DNA from: Wenzhouxiangella sp. AB-CW3
Lineage (GTDB): Bacteria > Pseudomonadota > Gammaproteobacteria > Xanthomonadales > Wenzhouxiangellaceae
Reading direction: 5' to 3'
Assembly (NCBI RefSeq): GCF_014725735.1
Contig: NZ_CP061368.1
Coordinates: 3,301,225 to 3,365,224 of the forward strand
DNA: 64,000 bases
Shown: piece by piece, positions 36,658-45,923 of the stretch
How the letters are laid out: every line of letters begins with the position of its first letter
How positions within the stretch are numbered: position 1 is the stretch's first letter
The notes under the pieces: generated by a model
Database searches by the model: none
What the model was told of the DNA's origin: nothing
What the model saw: only the letters and a program-made list of their open reading frames with translations
Position numbers and translations under genes: made by a program

Positions 36658-37161
36658 ATGAGTCAGGCACACATAACCCGCTCCCTGCCCATCCGGGCCA
36701 TCCTGTTTGCAGCCTGCCTCGCTGCCGGTATGATCCAGGCGGCAGCAGAACCGGAAGACCACCACCATCACCATCATCACCACGACGGAGAGCTGGAGCT
36801 GGCCCTGAACAACGGTGAACGCTGGGGCACCGACGAGTCGCTGCGCACCGGCATGGACGGAATCTTCGAGGCCTTCGCACAAGCCCATGACGCCTACCGC
36901 AGTGGCGCGCTCAACAGCAAGGGAGCCGCGTCTCTGGCCGATCAGGTCGATGAACAGGTCCAATTCATCTTCGCCAACTGCAACCTCCCGGCCGATGCCG
37001 ATGCCGAGCTGCACAAGCTGCTGGCCGCCACCTTCGGCGCCACCGCAACCCTGCGCGAGTCGGACGACCCGCACGACGGCCTGCATCAACTGCATGCCGT
37101 ACTCAAAGCCTACGGCGAGCACTTTGAACACCCGGGCTGGTCGGCGGCGGTATCCCATTGA
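36658..37161 (+). CDS. Exported His-rich small protein, DnrO-like
   Basis: The 167-residue protein has a signal peptide (IRAILFAACLAAGMIQAAAE) followed directly by a run of eight histidines. A helical domain follows, with WGTDESLRTGMDGIFEAFAQ, VDEQVQFIFANCNL and DADAELHKLLAATFGAT. The W-x-T-D-x-x-L-R-x-G-M start, the FI-x-ANC motif and the DA-x-LH motif resemble small periplasmic proteins annotated DnrO-like; function of that group is not established. The His run suggests metal binding. GAGG lies 9 nt before the ATG. Confidence 0.75.
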   Translation: MSQAHITRSLPIRAILFAACLAAGMIQAAAEPEDHHHHHHHHDGELELALNNGERWGTDESLRTGMDGIFEAFAQAHDAYRSGALNSKGAASLADQVDEQVQFIFANCNLPADADAELHKLLAATFGATATLRESDDPHDGLHQLHAVLKAYGEHFEHPGWSAAVSH

Positions 37162-37367
37162 GCCGGTAGCCCAACAACCGACTGGGTGATGGCCAAGCAG
37201 GCAGGAGTCGGGTAGCATCACATCCGGCTGGGTGATTGCGGCAGGGACTGCTTCCAGGACTCGAGGGTCAAACCGCTGCTTGCCGCCTTTCAGGCCGAGC
37301 TCACGCAGAGTGGGCCAGCCTGATACCCGAGAGCATCAACATCGAACAAAAAAAGGGATTGCTGCTA

Positions 37368-38462
37368 ATGAGAGTGGGACCCAACCGTGCCCCCCTTCGG
37401 GGCTTACTTTGCCTGCTGAGCGGCCTGCTCGTCCTGTCGTCGGCCCAAACGGAGGAGCTTTTCGTGGAAACCTTCGATGGCCAGGACGACTGGACCAGTG
37501 CCATGTGGAGTACCGATCGCAGCCAGTATGCTTCCACGCACACCATTCCAGACGGTTGGTTTTCCATTCGCCAGGATCCGACCTGGGCGCCTTCCACGGG
37601 GCATGAGGATCGGCATGAAGCCATAGAAGTACTGGCCAGCAACGCGCACAAGGCTCGCGGCGAAAGTGGCAAGAGCTTTGTATCATGGCGCGACTATCAC
37701 GACCCCGGCTGGCTGCGCTGGAATTCCGATTCCATACTGGCCAAGTATTTCGAGGAAGGATATTCGCAGCTATATGTCGAGTTCTATGTCAGCTTTTCGG
37801 AGGACTGGACACCAACGGGCACCTCGAAGATGTTTCGGGTGACCTCCTGGTCCGGGGAGGGCAGTTTCTACGGTTATGGTAGCGGCAGAGAACACGGTCC
37901 CACCATGCTCTGGAACTACCGCGCCGGATCCAGTGGTGTGAGCAACCGGCTCGCCTTTCGCGGTGGCAAGCACGGCGAACAGTACAGCTTGACCGACGAC
38001 ATGATTTCAGGCCTGCCGCGGTCATTGATCAACTCCGGCGATTTTACCGGCAATTGGACCAGTCACCTGCTCAACCCCGTGCCCGACAAACTTCATGGCG
38101 GCCTCATCGAAAGTACGGCGGCTCACCAACAGGTCTACGGCCCTCCAGGCAGCTGGACCAAGGTAGGCATTTTCGTGAAGATGAACTCCGCACCCGGAGT
38201 GATGGATGGCGTTTTCAAGCAATGGCATGACGGAATTCTCATTACCAGAGCCGATGTGATGTGGGTGCCGGAAATGGAGGTGGACGAGATGCCCAGGTGG
38301 AACGTGGTCGCGATTGGTGGCAATGACTTCTGGCGTGGCTTTAGCAACGAGGAGCGCAGGGAAGAGTGGTATGCCATCGATGACCTGCGCATCAAGACCG
38401 CCCCCCCTGCTCACATGCTTGACAGTGTCTTCATGGATCAGTTTGAAAGCTGGGCTCAGTAG
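37368..38462 (+). CDS. Secreted protein with lectin/LamG-like fold features and F-x-D-x-F-E C-terminus
   Basis: ATG 37368 gives 364 residues with a signal peptide (LRGLLCLLSGLLVLSSAQ). The body is rich in Trp/Tyr/Gly beta segments: LFVETFDGQDDWTSAMW, LYVEFYVSFSEDW, SKMFRVTSWSG, VGIFVKMNSAPGVMDGVFKQ and WYAIDDLRI. This is like concanavalin-type polysaccharide-binding or lyase domains. It ends DSVFMDQFESW, resembling the DxxFxDxFE tail found on many secreted gammaproteobacterial proteins. No catalytic motif is recognised. The open frame extends upstream from a TTG at 37236, but that part lacks a signal peptide and is excluded. Confidence 0.75.
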   Translation: MRVGPNRAPLRGLLCLLSGLLVLSSAQTEELFVETFDGQDDWTSAMWSTDRSQYASTHTIPDGWFSIRQDPTWAPSTGHEDRHEAIEVLASNAHKARGESGKSFVSWRDYHDPGWLRWNSDSILAKYFEEGYSQLYVEFYVSFSEDWTPTGTSKMFRVTSWSGEGSFYGYGSGREHGPTMLWNYRAGSSGVSNRLAFRGGKHGEQYSLTDDMISGLPRSLINSGDFTGNWTSHLLNPVPDKLHGGLIESTAAHQQVYGPPGSWTKVGIFVKMNSAPGVMDGVFKQWHDGILITRADVMWVPEMEVDEMPRWNVVAIGGNDFWRGFSNEERREEWYAIDDLRIKTAPPAHMLDSVFMDQFESWAQ

Positions 38463-38504
38463 GAGATCAACAAGGTCGTTACTCAGCCGACACCCAGGGC
38501 TTCT

Positions 38505-39533
38505 TTACTCACCAGCCAGCTCCAGGACAACGGCCCTGAGCCCAACAGCCAACCGCGCCATGCGTTCGAAGTCGAGGCGCTGTGGCGTATCGGCCGGGGA
38601 GTGGTAGTTCGGGTCGCGAAACGGCAGGGTGTCGGTGACCAGGAATGCCGGATAGCCGTGCTGCCAGAACGACCAGTGATCGGACCAGCCCACCCCGGGC
38701 AGGAACGAAGGCAGCACTGCACCCTCGGAAGGAATGCTGGCTTCCCGGCGAAAGGCACCAAGTGAGCGGGTGAGCACGGAGCGGTCCCGCATCCGGGTGA
38801 CGAAGGCAATGAACTCGGCTCGATCGGAGTAAGCCAGGCCCAGTCCCGGCGCGGGGAATTGCTGGGAACCCGGTTCTGTCGAGTAGAAACCCAGCCCGTC
38901 CAACGCCATCATGGCGCTGACCTGTTCGTCGGCGGCCCGCAAACTGTCTGCATAAGCGTAGCTACCCATATCGGCCGACAGATAGAAGGGCGGTTCCTCG
39001 TTGGCAAACGCCACGAAACGCAGGGTGCGCGACTGCGGTCGGTCTGAAAACCAGTCGGCCAGCGCCAGCAGGACAGCCACCGCCGAGGCATTGTCGTTGG
39101 CCCCAGGCGAGCCCGGCACAGTGTCGTAGTGGGCACCGATGATGACGTATTCGTCCGCACGGCGAGAGCCAGGTATTTCGGCGACGACATTGACGGCGGT
39201 CGCATCCGCATGGCCGCTGCCTGAAAGCGTGTACTGGTGGTGAACCGGTCTCAGCCCCGACTCGGAAAAGCGCTCGTCAAGCCATTCGACAGTGCGCGTC
39301 ATTGACCCGGGCCGGCCCATGTTGCGCACTCCGATCTCGTCGGCCAGCATATACACATCGCGCTCCAGGCGGGCAGCCCACCGGGCTTCCAGCGAGGTCA
39401 GTTCGGCCAGTGGTTCGGAAACACTTTCTCCCGGCATTCTGGTCATCCAGGCTACAGATCCAGCCAATAGTGCGACAATCGCCAACCAGAAGCCGATCCG
39501 GGCAGCCATAACGATTCGGCGTGTACCGGTCAT
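38505..39533 (-). CDS. M28 family metallopeptidase, membrane-anchored or exported
   Basis: About 342 residues from ATG 39533 (MTGTRRIVMAARIG) include an N-terminal hydrophobic anchor (GFWLAIVALLAGSVAWM). The M28 zinc and catalytic signature is complete: GAHYDTVPGSPGANDNASAV, FANEEPP, MALDGLG, SDHWSF and YHSPADTPQRL. These match the two-zinc aminopeptidase fold. A periplasmic or cell-surface aminopeptidase or carboxypeptidase is expected; substrate is unknown. It is convergent with the secreted protein gene, 42 bp apart. Confidence 0.9.
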   Translation of the reverse strand: MTGTRRIVMAARIGFWLAIVALLAGSVAWMTRMPGESVSEPLAELTSLEARWAARLERDVYMLADEIGVRNMGRPGSMTRTVEWLDERFSESGLRPVHHQYTLSGSGHADATAVNVVAEIPGSRRADEYVIIGAHYDTVPGSPGANDNASAVAVLLALADWFSDRPQSRTLRFVAFANEEPPFYLSADMGSYAYADSLRAADEQVSAMMALDGLGFYSTEPGSQQFPAPGLGLAYSDRAEFIAFVTRMRDRSVLTRSLGAFRREASIPSEGAVLPSFLPGVGWSDHWSFWQHGYPAFLVTDTLPFRDPNYHSPADTPQRLDFERMARLAVGLRAVVLELAGE

Positions 39534-39593
39534 GCGCTGATCTCCCGGCAAGACTCCTGAGCATTGTATGCCGATTGCATAGGCCCTGCCTGA

Positions 39594-39629
39594 TACTCAT
39601 GCGGTCACTAATCAGCAGACACACAGCTT
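39594..39629. repeat. Solo end of the 44955-45151 MITE-like repeat
   Basis: This stretch shares tgcggtca-taatcagcag, then a CA-rich spacer and cagctt, with the right end (minus strand) of the element at 44955-45151. It also shares aatcagcagacacacagctt exactly with that element's left end. No partner end is seen nearby, so it is a solo terminus or decayed copy. It lies between the M28 peptidase and the helicase gene. Confidence 0.65.
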
Positions 39630-39706
39630 CCAATTACAACCATCCAACCTGCTATTTCGAGCCCTGTTTCGCGCCGTGACGACCGAACGACGACACCCGT
39701 GCCGGA

Positions 39707-42700
39707 TCAATGGTGACCGCCTGATCCACCCAGCAGTGCCTCGACCGTAGCTTCGTCAATCGGTGGCTGGTCGGGTGCACGACCACTGCCATGGACCTGA
39801 TCAGCCAGCTGTTGCTTGCGTTCCTGCAGCGAGAGCATGCGCTCCTCTACAGTCCCCTCGGCAACGAGCCGGTAGACGAAGACCGGTTTACCCTGCCCAA
39901 TGCGATGGGCGCGACCAGTCGCCTGGTGCTCGACAGCAGGGTTCCACCAAGGGTCATAGTGAATGACGGTATCGGCTTCGGTGAGGTTCAGCCCGACGCC
40001 GCCCGCCTTCAGGCTGATCAGGAACAGATCGGCCGCGCCCGACCGGAATGTTTCAATGGCTGCGTCCCGCTTGCGGGTCTGCCCGGTCAGCTTGCTGTAT
40101 GCGATACCACGTTTCTTGACCTCGCACTCAATCAAGCCCAGCATGGTGGTGAACTGGGAAAACAGCAGGATTCGGCGGCCCTCCTCGAGCAATTCGGGAA
40201 GCAGCTCGAAAAGCAGGTTGAACTTGGCCGAGCCGGCCGCGCGGGCCCCACGCGTCGCAGCTGGCAACAAGCGCGGATCGCAGCAGACCTGACGCAGCTT
40301 GAGCAGCGCCTCGAGCACAACGATATGACTGCGCGCCAGGCCGCGCCTGGCAATCGACTTGCGCACCTTCTTTTCCATGGTCAAACGCACGCTTTCGTAC
40401 AGCAGGGCCTGCTTGCTCTCCAAGGCCACCGTTCGCAACAGCTCGCTTTTGGGCGGCAGTTCGCTGGCGACCAGATCCTTGGTGCGTCGCAGCAGGAACG
40501 GTGCGGTTCGCCGCGTCAGCAACTGCAGTTTCTCGCGGTCGTCATGCTTCTCAATCGGGGTACGGTACTGGCGCTGGAACGTCTGCTGATCCCCCAGAAA
40601 CCCCGGCATCAGGAAGTCGAACTGGGCCCAGAGCTCCCCCAGATGATTTTCCATCGGCGTGCCGGTCAGGCACAGTCGATGCGTGGCCTTCAAACGCCGC
40701 ACAACCTGCGCGGCCTGCGCTCGAGGATTCTTGACCTGCTGGGCCTCGTCCAGAATCACGTAGTGCCATTCCTGTGCCAGCAGAATTTCGCGGTCGCGCG
40801 GCAACAGCGGATAAGTGGTCAACACCAGGTTGGCCTGATCAATGAATTCGAAACGCTCGACGCGTTCAGGCCCCTGCAGCACCAGCACCTTCAGCTTGGG
40901 CGTGAATGCAGCCGCTTCGCGTTGCCAATTACTCATCAGGCTAGTCGGCGCGACAATCAGGCTGGGGTGCTGCATGCGGCCGGCACGTTTTTCCACCGCC
41001 AGGTGAGCCAGCGTCTGGACGGTCTTGCCCAGCCCCATGTCATCGGCCAGGATGCCGCCAAAACCGCGCCGACGCAAAAACTGCAACCAGTTGACGCCGT
41101 GCTGTTGGTAATCACGCAATTGTCCCTTGAAAGTGGTCGGCAAGTGCACGGACTCAAGACCGGAAAAATCCCGCAGTTGCGCCGCGACCTTGCGCAGCGA
41201 AGTCGCGCCTTGAATCGGAATGCCATCGAGATAATTCAGATGCGCCGCATCGGGTCTCGGCAGTTCGAGCGCGTCGCCATCAACCCGGTCGAACAATTCA
41301 ATGATGGTCGTGAGCACCGGCTCGATGCGTTCGCCAGGCACCGCCACGAAGTGCCCCTGGCCGGCATTCAGATACAGCGTTTCCGGCAAGCTGCCGGGCT
41401 CGTAGTTTTCCAGCAATTCACTGACCAGGGGCAGCAACGGCATGACCCAGCCATCGAACTCCAGATCGAAACGCAGACTGAACCAGTCATTGCCCGACTC
41501 CTCGACCTCGCCACGAATATCGCTGGCCTGGCTGAGAGTGACGCCCGATGGTTCGACGACCTCGATCTGCCAGCCGGCCCGTTCCAGTCGCGGCTTTTCC
41601 TCCTCCAGCCAGGCAAACCAGGCATCGCGCAACGCCGCGTCCGGCTTCCATCCAGGTTGAATGAACTGATCGGCTTTGCCGTGCAGGCGCGTCAGACCAT
41701 GTGCCTGGAGCTGATCGACCGCCCGCTGCTCGGCATCGAGATCCCGCAGGATCCTGACCAGGCCGGCCTCGACCTCCAGATTCAGCACCGCCTCGCCTCC
41801 CGGATCCACGTGATGACCGCCATAGAGGAAATGCAATCGCGCATCTGCCATCTGCGGAACGCGCGGGTCGAAATCGACCCTCAGCACCGGCTGCGGTGCC
41901 TCCGCTATGTCCTGCCTTTCCACCGCAACCGGGGTCGGCATATCCGGCAGGGTCAACGCCATCGCCCGGGCCACGCTCGCTGCCCGATCAGCCGGGATAG
42001 GCGGCGCCGTCACCAGCGCGCGCACCCGCGCCCGGTCGAGGCCGGATGGGCCGTCAAGCCGTCCAACCAGATGTCGCCCGACATCCAGATATGCCGGCGG
42101 ATCGAGATCCAGCATCTGCCCACCCTCGGCGAGAGACAGGTCAACCCGAAACGCCCCATCATCCCGATTCCAGTTCACGTGCAACTCCCGATCTGGCCCC
42201 CAGAGCAGTGGCTGATCACGATCAGAACTCAGAAAACAGCGCCCGGTCTGAACCATGTGCTCAAGCGCCAGATAACCACTGGCCCCGGTCAACTGGAACC
42301 CAGGGCCAATAGAATGCACAGGCAGACAGGCGCGGATCAAGGCCAGGATTTCCTCATCGGCGCCACTCAGATAGCCCGGACGTTGCCAAGGGTTGTTCAG
42401 TGTCACAGGAATCGTGCGTCGCCCCTGAGTCCATCCATCCGCGCGGGGGCGGGCGACAGCGAACTCCGGCACGAGGGTCTGCGGATTGCGCTGCGCGGGA
42501 GCAAGCAAATAGAGCAGCGCCTCCTCACCGGTTTGACCCGCACCCTCGGTCCAGGTCGCCAGACCCTCCAGCCAGGCATCAACCGGATCCGCTTTCTCGA
42601 CCCCACTGCCCGACATCTGGCGCTGCCACTCCAGCATCACGGCGACCACATGCTTGCAGTCGAACCCTACCGGACAGTCACAATACCCCATCAGCAACAC

Positions 42701-42937
42701 CCCCTGACGCTCCGGGATCAAGCTGATTTCCTGCTCGTAGGCATCGACACGGCTTCCCTGACAACGACCGAGAATCCCCAGATAGCCTTCCTCCACCACA
42801 ATGACATCGACCAACGAAGCCCGACCCTCGCGAAAGTATTTCAGCCCACGCCTCCAGCTCCCGGGATCGACCTCCGTCTCCAGCCATTGCGGCGACAGAC
42901 ATTCATCGTACGTGCGGGGGTCGATCTTTCGGGGCAT
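39707..42937 (-). CDS. SWIM zinc-finger SNF2-family helicase
   Basis: The 1076-residue protein begins with a SWIM zinc motif (YCDCPVGFDCKHVVAVML: C-x-C-x(n)-C-x-H). A long middle region has no clear motif. The C-terminal SNF2 ATPase has LADDMGLGKTVQTLAHLA (Walker A), DEAQ (Walker B), LTGTPMENHLGELWAQ, LLFSQFTTML, SLKAGGVGLNL and ATGRAHRIGQ. This matches bacterial SNF2 proteins of the HepA/RapA-like superfamily, which remodel nucleoprotein or RNA polymerase complexes. A long plus-strand frame over the same region is a codon-bias shadow. Confidence 0.93.
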   Translation of the reverse strand: MPRKIDPRTYDECLSPQWLETEVDPGSWRRGLKYFREGRASLVDVIVVEEGYLGILGRCQGSRVDAYEQEISLIPERQGVLLMGYCDCPVGFDCKHVVAVMLEWQRQMSGSGVEKADPVDAWLEGLATWTEGAGQTGEEALLYLLAPAQRNPQTLVPEFAVARPRADGWTQGRRTIPVTLNNPWQRPGYLSGADEEILALIRACLPVHSIGPGFQLTGASGYLALEHMVQTGRCFLSSDRDQPLLWGPDRELHVNWNRDDGAFRVDLSLAEGGQMLDLDPPAYLDVGRHLVGRLDGPSGLDRARVRALVTAPPIPADRAASVARAMALTLPDMPTPVAVERQDIAEAPQPVLRVDFDPRVPQMADARLHFLYGGHHVDPGGEAVLNLEVEAGLVRILRDLDAEQRAVDQLQAHGLTRLHGKADQFIQPGWKPDAALRDAWFAWLEEEKPRLERAGWQIEVVEPSGVTLSQASDIRGEVEESGNDWFSLRFDLEFDGWVMPLLPLVSELLENYEPGSLPETLYLNAGQGHFVAVPGERIEPVLTTIIELFDRVDGDALELPRPDAAHLNYLDGIPIQGATSLRKVAAQLRDFSGLESVHLPTTFKGQLRDYQQHGVNWLQFLRRRGFGGILADDMGLGKTVQTLAHLAVEKRAGRMQHPSLIVAPTSLMSNWQREAAAFTPKLKVLVLQGPERVERFEFIDQANLVLTTYPLLPRDREILLAQEWHYVILDEAQQVKNPRAQAAQVVRRLKATHRLCLTGTPMENHLGELWAQFDFLMPGFLGDQQTFQRQYRTPIEKHDDREKLQLLTRRTAPFLLRRTKDLVASELPPKSELLRTVALESKQALLYESVRLTMEKKVRKSIARRGLARSHIVVLEALLKLRQVCCDPRLLPAATRGARAAGSAKFNLLFELLPELLEEGRRILLFSQFTTMLGLIECEVKKRGIAYSKLTGQTRKRDAAIETFRSGAADLFLISLKAGGVGLNLTEADTVIHYDPWWNPAVEHQATGRAHRIGQGKPVFVYRLVAEGTVEERMLSLQERKQQLADQVHGSGRAPDQPPIDEATVEALLGGSGGHH

Positions 42938-43047
42938 GGGCGCGGATCTCAGGTCGGCAAAAAAGCAGGTGCATTGTAACGACAGTCAGGCCCGCGTCAC
43001 CCCGAGCGCTGCCAGTACCCCCTTGCATCAATCCGAGGCAGCCCAAC

Positions 43048-43192
43048 CTGAAAGCAACTGATCAACGGCTTCCCCGCATTGTCCATGTTCTATGCTGCCT
43101 CATTCGAAGCTCCTGCAAGGGTTTTACCTACATCCTTGCATAGACCCTCCGAAGCGCCAGCTCCCCCCACCGGGATCGCAAGTTGCTTTCAG
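43048..43192. repeat. 145-bp segment bounded by 12-bp inverted repeats
   Basis: CTGAAAGCAACT (43048-43059) is perfectly repeated in inverted orientation as AGTTGCTTTCAG (43181-43192). The interior has no gene. It may be a small non-autonomous element or its remnant, next to the broken AbiE locus. No target duplication is evident. Confidence 0.4.
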
Positions 43193-43198
43193 CTGAAT

Positions 43199-44270
43199 CT
43201 AAGGCGCTGCGCCGCCGGCCAACACTTCGCCGCCGGCCAACACTACCTGGAGCGCTTCACGCTGCGCGGCATGCTTGTCCGGATTCTGCTCCATCAAGCG
43301 TCGAAGACTTTGCAGCTTCCATTTGACCGCCGGCAGTTCAGCGGCTTGCTCCAGTTCAATGGAAGAAAAGTCGGGTGTGCCCTCATGCAACGACAGCAAG
43401 AACGCAGTGGCTTTGGCATCCAGGCACGTACGGACATCGTCGATCAGACGACTTCTCGTGGCATGCAGGTCATCTAGTGGGCCATGCGGCAAGTTAGGTA
43501 ACACTCAGCCGTCGCACAAGCGTCGTGGGCAAGGCGCGCGAGCGCAGGACTGGCCGTCGCCAATTCAAGCGAGTGCAACACGAGCAACGGCTCCGCTCGC
43601 AAGGCTTCATTCTCTGCGCGAAAGTCGCCATGCGGCTTCGCCTGCCCTGCCCTCGGCGCTTGTGCGGCGGCTGAGTGTTACCTTACTTGCCGCATGGCCC
43701 ACTAGCGCCACAGGCTCACGGGTCATGCCTGCGAACTCCTGCCGAAACACCTGGTCGTGGTCGTAGGCGCGGGGACCGAGCAGTTCGTGGGGCGGACGAT
43801 AGGAGCTCGCTACGTGCACCAGAAAAACCCGGAACATACCCTCGGTCAGTCCTTCATTGTCGTATAGCAACTTCACATCGAACAGGTCACGTGGGTGCTG
43901 ACGATCCAGGGCGGCGTGCAGTTTTCCGCCGAAAAGATCCTCGAACGACACCACCTGGATTTCAGCATACCCATATCGATCCTGAACAGCCTCGCTGACC
44001 TCCCGCCATTCGGGCTCGTGAACGACGCCGCGCATCACCGGCGAGGTCTCGATCTTGATTTCAGCGCTGCCAAGCCGAGCGAAAACCCATGTCTCGCCGC
44101 CACGCCCGCCGGCCATTCGCTGTGTTCTTGCTCCCTTCACAGTTCGCTCGATGCCTGCGGCAATTCGGTCCAGGGCCGCATCGATTTCAGCAAGACTGTC
44201 GGCACGGTTCATCACCGGGAGATAAGTCAGGTTGATATCAACGGACAAACGAGGCAGATCACGGTATAAG
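43199..44270 (-). pseudogene. AbiEii-type nucleotidyltransferase toxin, broken (5' deletion, frameshift, MITE insertion)
   Basis: Conceptual translation gives YRDLPRLSVDINLTYLPV (the nucleotidyltransferase core of AbiEii), RHPRDLFDVKLLYDNEGLT and EFAGMTREPVAL, interrupted by the 232-bp element at 43474-43705. It then resumes exactly in frame as DDLHATRSRLIDDVRTCLDA to the stop at 43199. The start is lost: the upstream KGGTGINL motif survives only as the fused tail of the AbiEi gene, and one extra base (or two missing) shifts it out of frame before YRDLP. The toxin is therefore inactive by at least three lesions. Family recognition rests on these motifs and the AbiEi neighbour. Confidence 0.85.
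43474..43705. mobile_element. MITE-like element with ~49-bp inverted repeats and CTAG target duplication
   Basis: The ends are inverted copies over about 49 bp with two mismatches; each begins ctagtgggccatgcggcaag. CTAG flanks both ends (43474-43477 and 43702-43705), and removing the element plus one CTAG restores the AbiEii frame precisely (VAL-DDLHA). The interior has no transposase and is GC-rich. It shares interior segments (tcaagcg, aacacg-gcaacggc) with the second element at 44955-45151. A 4-bp YTAR-like duplication is known for some IS families such as IS701; the parent transposase here is unknown. Confidence 0.85.
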
Positions 44271-44954
44271 ATTGATGCCGGTTCCGCCTTTGACCAGGGC
44301 GCGGTCCCCGCGCCCGAGGTCGAAATCCTCGGGATTGAGCCGTTTGCGCCAGGCATGCCCATGGCGATCGGCAAAGACGAAGAACAGGCGCCTGACCTGG
44401 ATCTTCCTGCAATCATTCAGTAGGGAACCCAGGAGTTTGGGGCGCAGAGTCGTCAGGCTTTCGAACGCCATATCCAGATTGTGGAAGCTCACATGATCCG
44501 GGAGTTCATCCAGGGCTTCCATCACGGCACGTTCCGGCCCGGACATCCTCATCGACCACTCCCATGGGGGGCTTCCTGCTCGGCCCGAATCCGGCTCGCC
44601 TTGGACTTCCAATTGCCCCATCTCTGGATCTCCAAACAGGCGCTGATTGCGGATCTCCAGCGGAGCGTCCAAGGACAGTTTTTTCAGCCAATTGGGAGCG
44701 TCTGCACCGTAGAGCCAGACGGGCGCCTTGTCGCCAAGCGCCAGGTAATGAGTGTAGCCTTGAAGTGTCAAGGCCGTCATGCCTCCCACATGGACGGTGT
44801 AGCCCATGATGTGCTGCAACGAGAGCACACAGGTCTTCCAGTCGATTCTGTCCGACGACCGGGCACTCGTTCCCGGGCGACGGAAAACGCCGCGAGCGAG
44901 ACGCTCCAGCCAGCCCTGCTTAACCCGGCCATCGCATACTATTAACCCGGCACG
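44259..44954 (-). pseudogene. AbiEi-type antitoxin, truncated by MITE at 5' end and fused to AbiEii at 3' end
   Basis: The frame retains AbiEi features: GWLERLARGVFRRPG, YTVHVGGMTALTLQGYTHYL, DAPLEIRNQRLFGD, LLNDCRKIQVRRLFFVFADR and HAWRKRLNPEDFDLGRGDRA. It ends LVKGGTGINLIP. The last part switches from the AbiEi terminal VKGG to the AbiEii motif KGGTxINL, indicating a deletion joining the two genes at the shared KGG. The N-terminal winged-helix segment expected before GWLERLARG is missing, displaced by the repeat at 44955-45151. Confidence 0.8.
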
Positions 44955-45151
44955 AATCAGCAGACACACAGCTTGCCTCTCAGCGTTCGTGGCAAGGCGT
45001 CGGCACGCAGGTGTAGCGGGGACTACGTCAAGCGCCGAGAACACGCGCAACGGCTTCACTCCAGGGCTTTTTCCCGTTCCGACAAGCCGCCCTTGCGTTC
45101 TCGCCTGCACTGTCCACGGACGCTGAGAGGCAAGCTGAATGCCTGCTGATT
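44955..45151. mobile_element. Second MITE-like element (~197 bp) interrupting the AbiEi gene
   Basis: The ends form an imperfect inverted repeat of about 38 bp (aatcagcag, then CA-rich spacer, cagcttgcctctcagcg, then gtgg). The right end continues outward as taatgaccgcatta, which also occurs at the solo copy near 39594; the left flank differs. There is no coding capacity. Interior stretches resemble the element at 43474-43705, so both are probably mobilised by the same or related transposase. No clear target duplication was found. Confidence 0.7.
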
Positions 45152-45923
45152 AATGACCGCATTAGTAAAGGGCCGAGGATGCCTGACCACGAGCACGGAG
45201 AATCTGGTGGTAAATCTGGAGCACCGGCTTGAACTTCGTCCGGCAGTCCCGCTGACCGCACCCCGCGATTCGAGCATGAAGCAATGTGGGAGTTTCAGCG
45301 TATCAGGCAGCGTGGACATGCGCGGTCGAATTGGTGTAGTTCAACAACAAGTCCGGCTGGCGTGTTACTTTATCAGTCCCGGTCGCCCGGCTGTCCCCCT
45401 ACTGCCAACGCCAACACGCAAGCCCCTCAGCCGGGTGGCCGTACTTTTTACTTGCCGGTGCGCTCAATTGAGCCCTGCCGACCGGCAGCATCCTCGCTCA
45501 ACCGGGCACCGAAACAATTCAACTGGGCACCGCCCCCCTGTTATGCCCCCAGCAGGAGGCCAACGCAGCTGGGCAAGGGTTTACCCTATTCCCTTGTGGA
45601 GGCACCCTGCCCAGAAAAGCCGGTTACCGGTATCGGCGATCGGGCCTGCCCAATGGACGACTTTGCCGAGCGCTCTACCAATAGAGCGATATGTCCATCC
45701 ATGATGGACAAAATGACAACTCTATAAAGTGACTGGAAGCGACCGCCCCTCCAGAACCCTGCCCGATGGATTCACGCGCGATACGCGGCCCGATCGGTTG
45801 GCTGGGCCGTCATCTCCATTCAGTGGGATTGAATCGACCTGCCTGGAAGGACTGCTCCCGCGGGGCATTCAAGGCCCACCAATGCGGACTGGAGCCGAGC
45901 TCACCCCCACTCGCACGTCTCTA
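45152..45923. other. 772-bp stretch without a supported gene
   Basis: Open frames here have no recognisable domain, ribosome-binding site or family resemblance. A fragment on the minus strand near 45190-45270 (KFKPVLQIYHQILRARG) looks protein-like, but it is bounded by stop codons. A tRNA D-arm-like hairpin at about 45672-45692 has no accompanying T-arm. The stretch is probably decayed insertion-sequence or gene-remnant DNA between the broken AbiE pair and the TacAT-like pair. Confidence 0.6.

Noticed and set aside
39791-42979. Long plus-strand frame opposite the SNF2 helicase
   Set aside because: It mirrors the codon bias of the helicase gene; no domain, ribosome-binding site or homologous motif is seen.
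45672-45692. tRNA-like D-arm hairpin
   Set aside because: Only a D-arm-like stem-loop is present; no anticodon or T-arm can be aligned, so it is not called as a tRNA.
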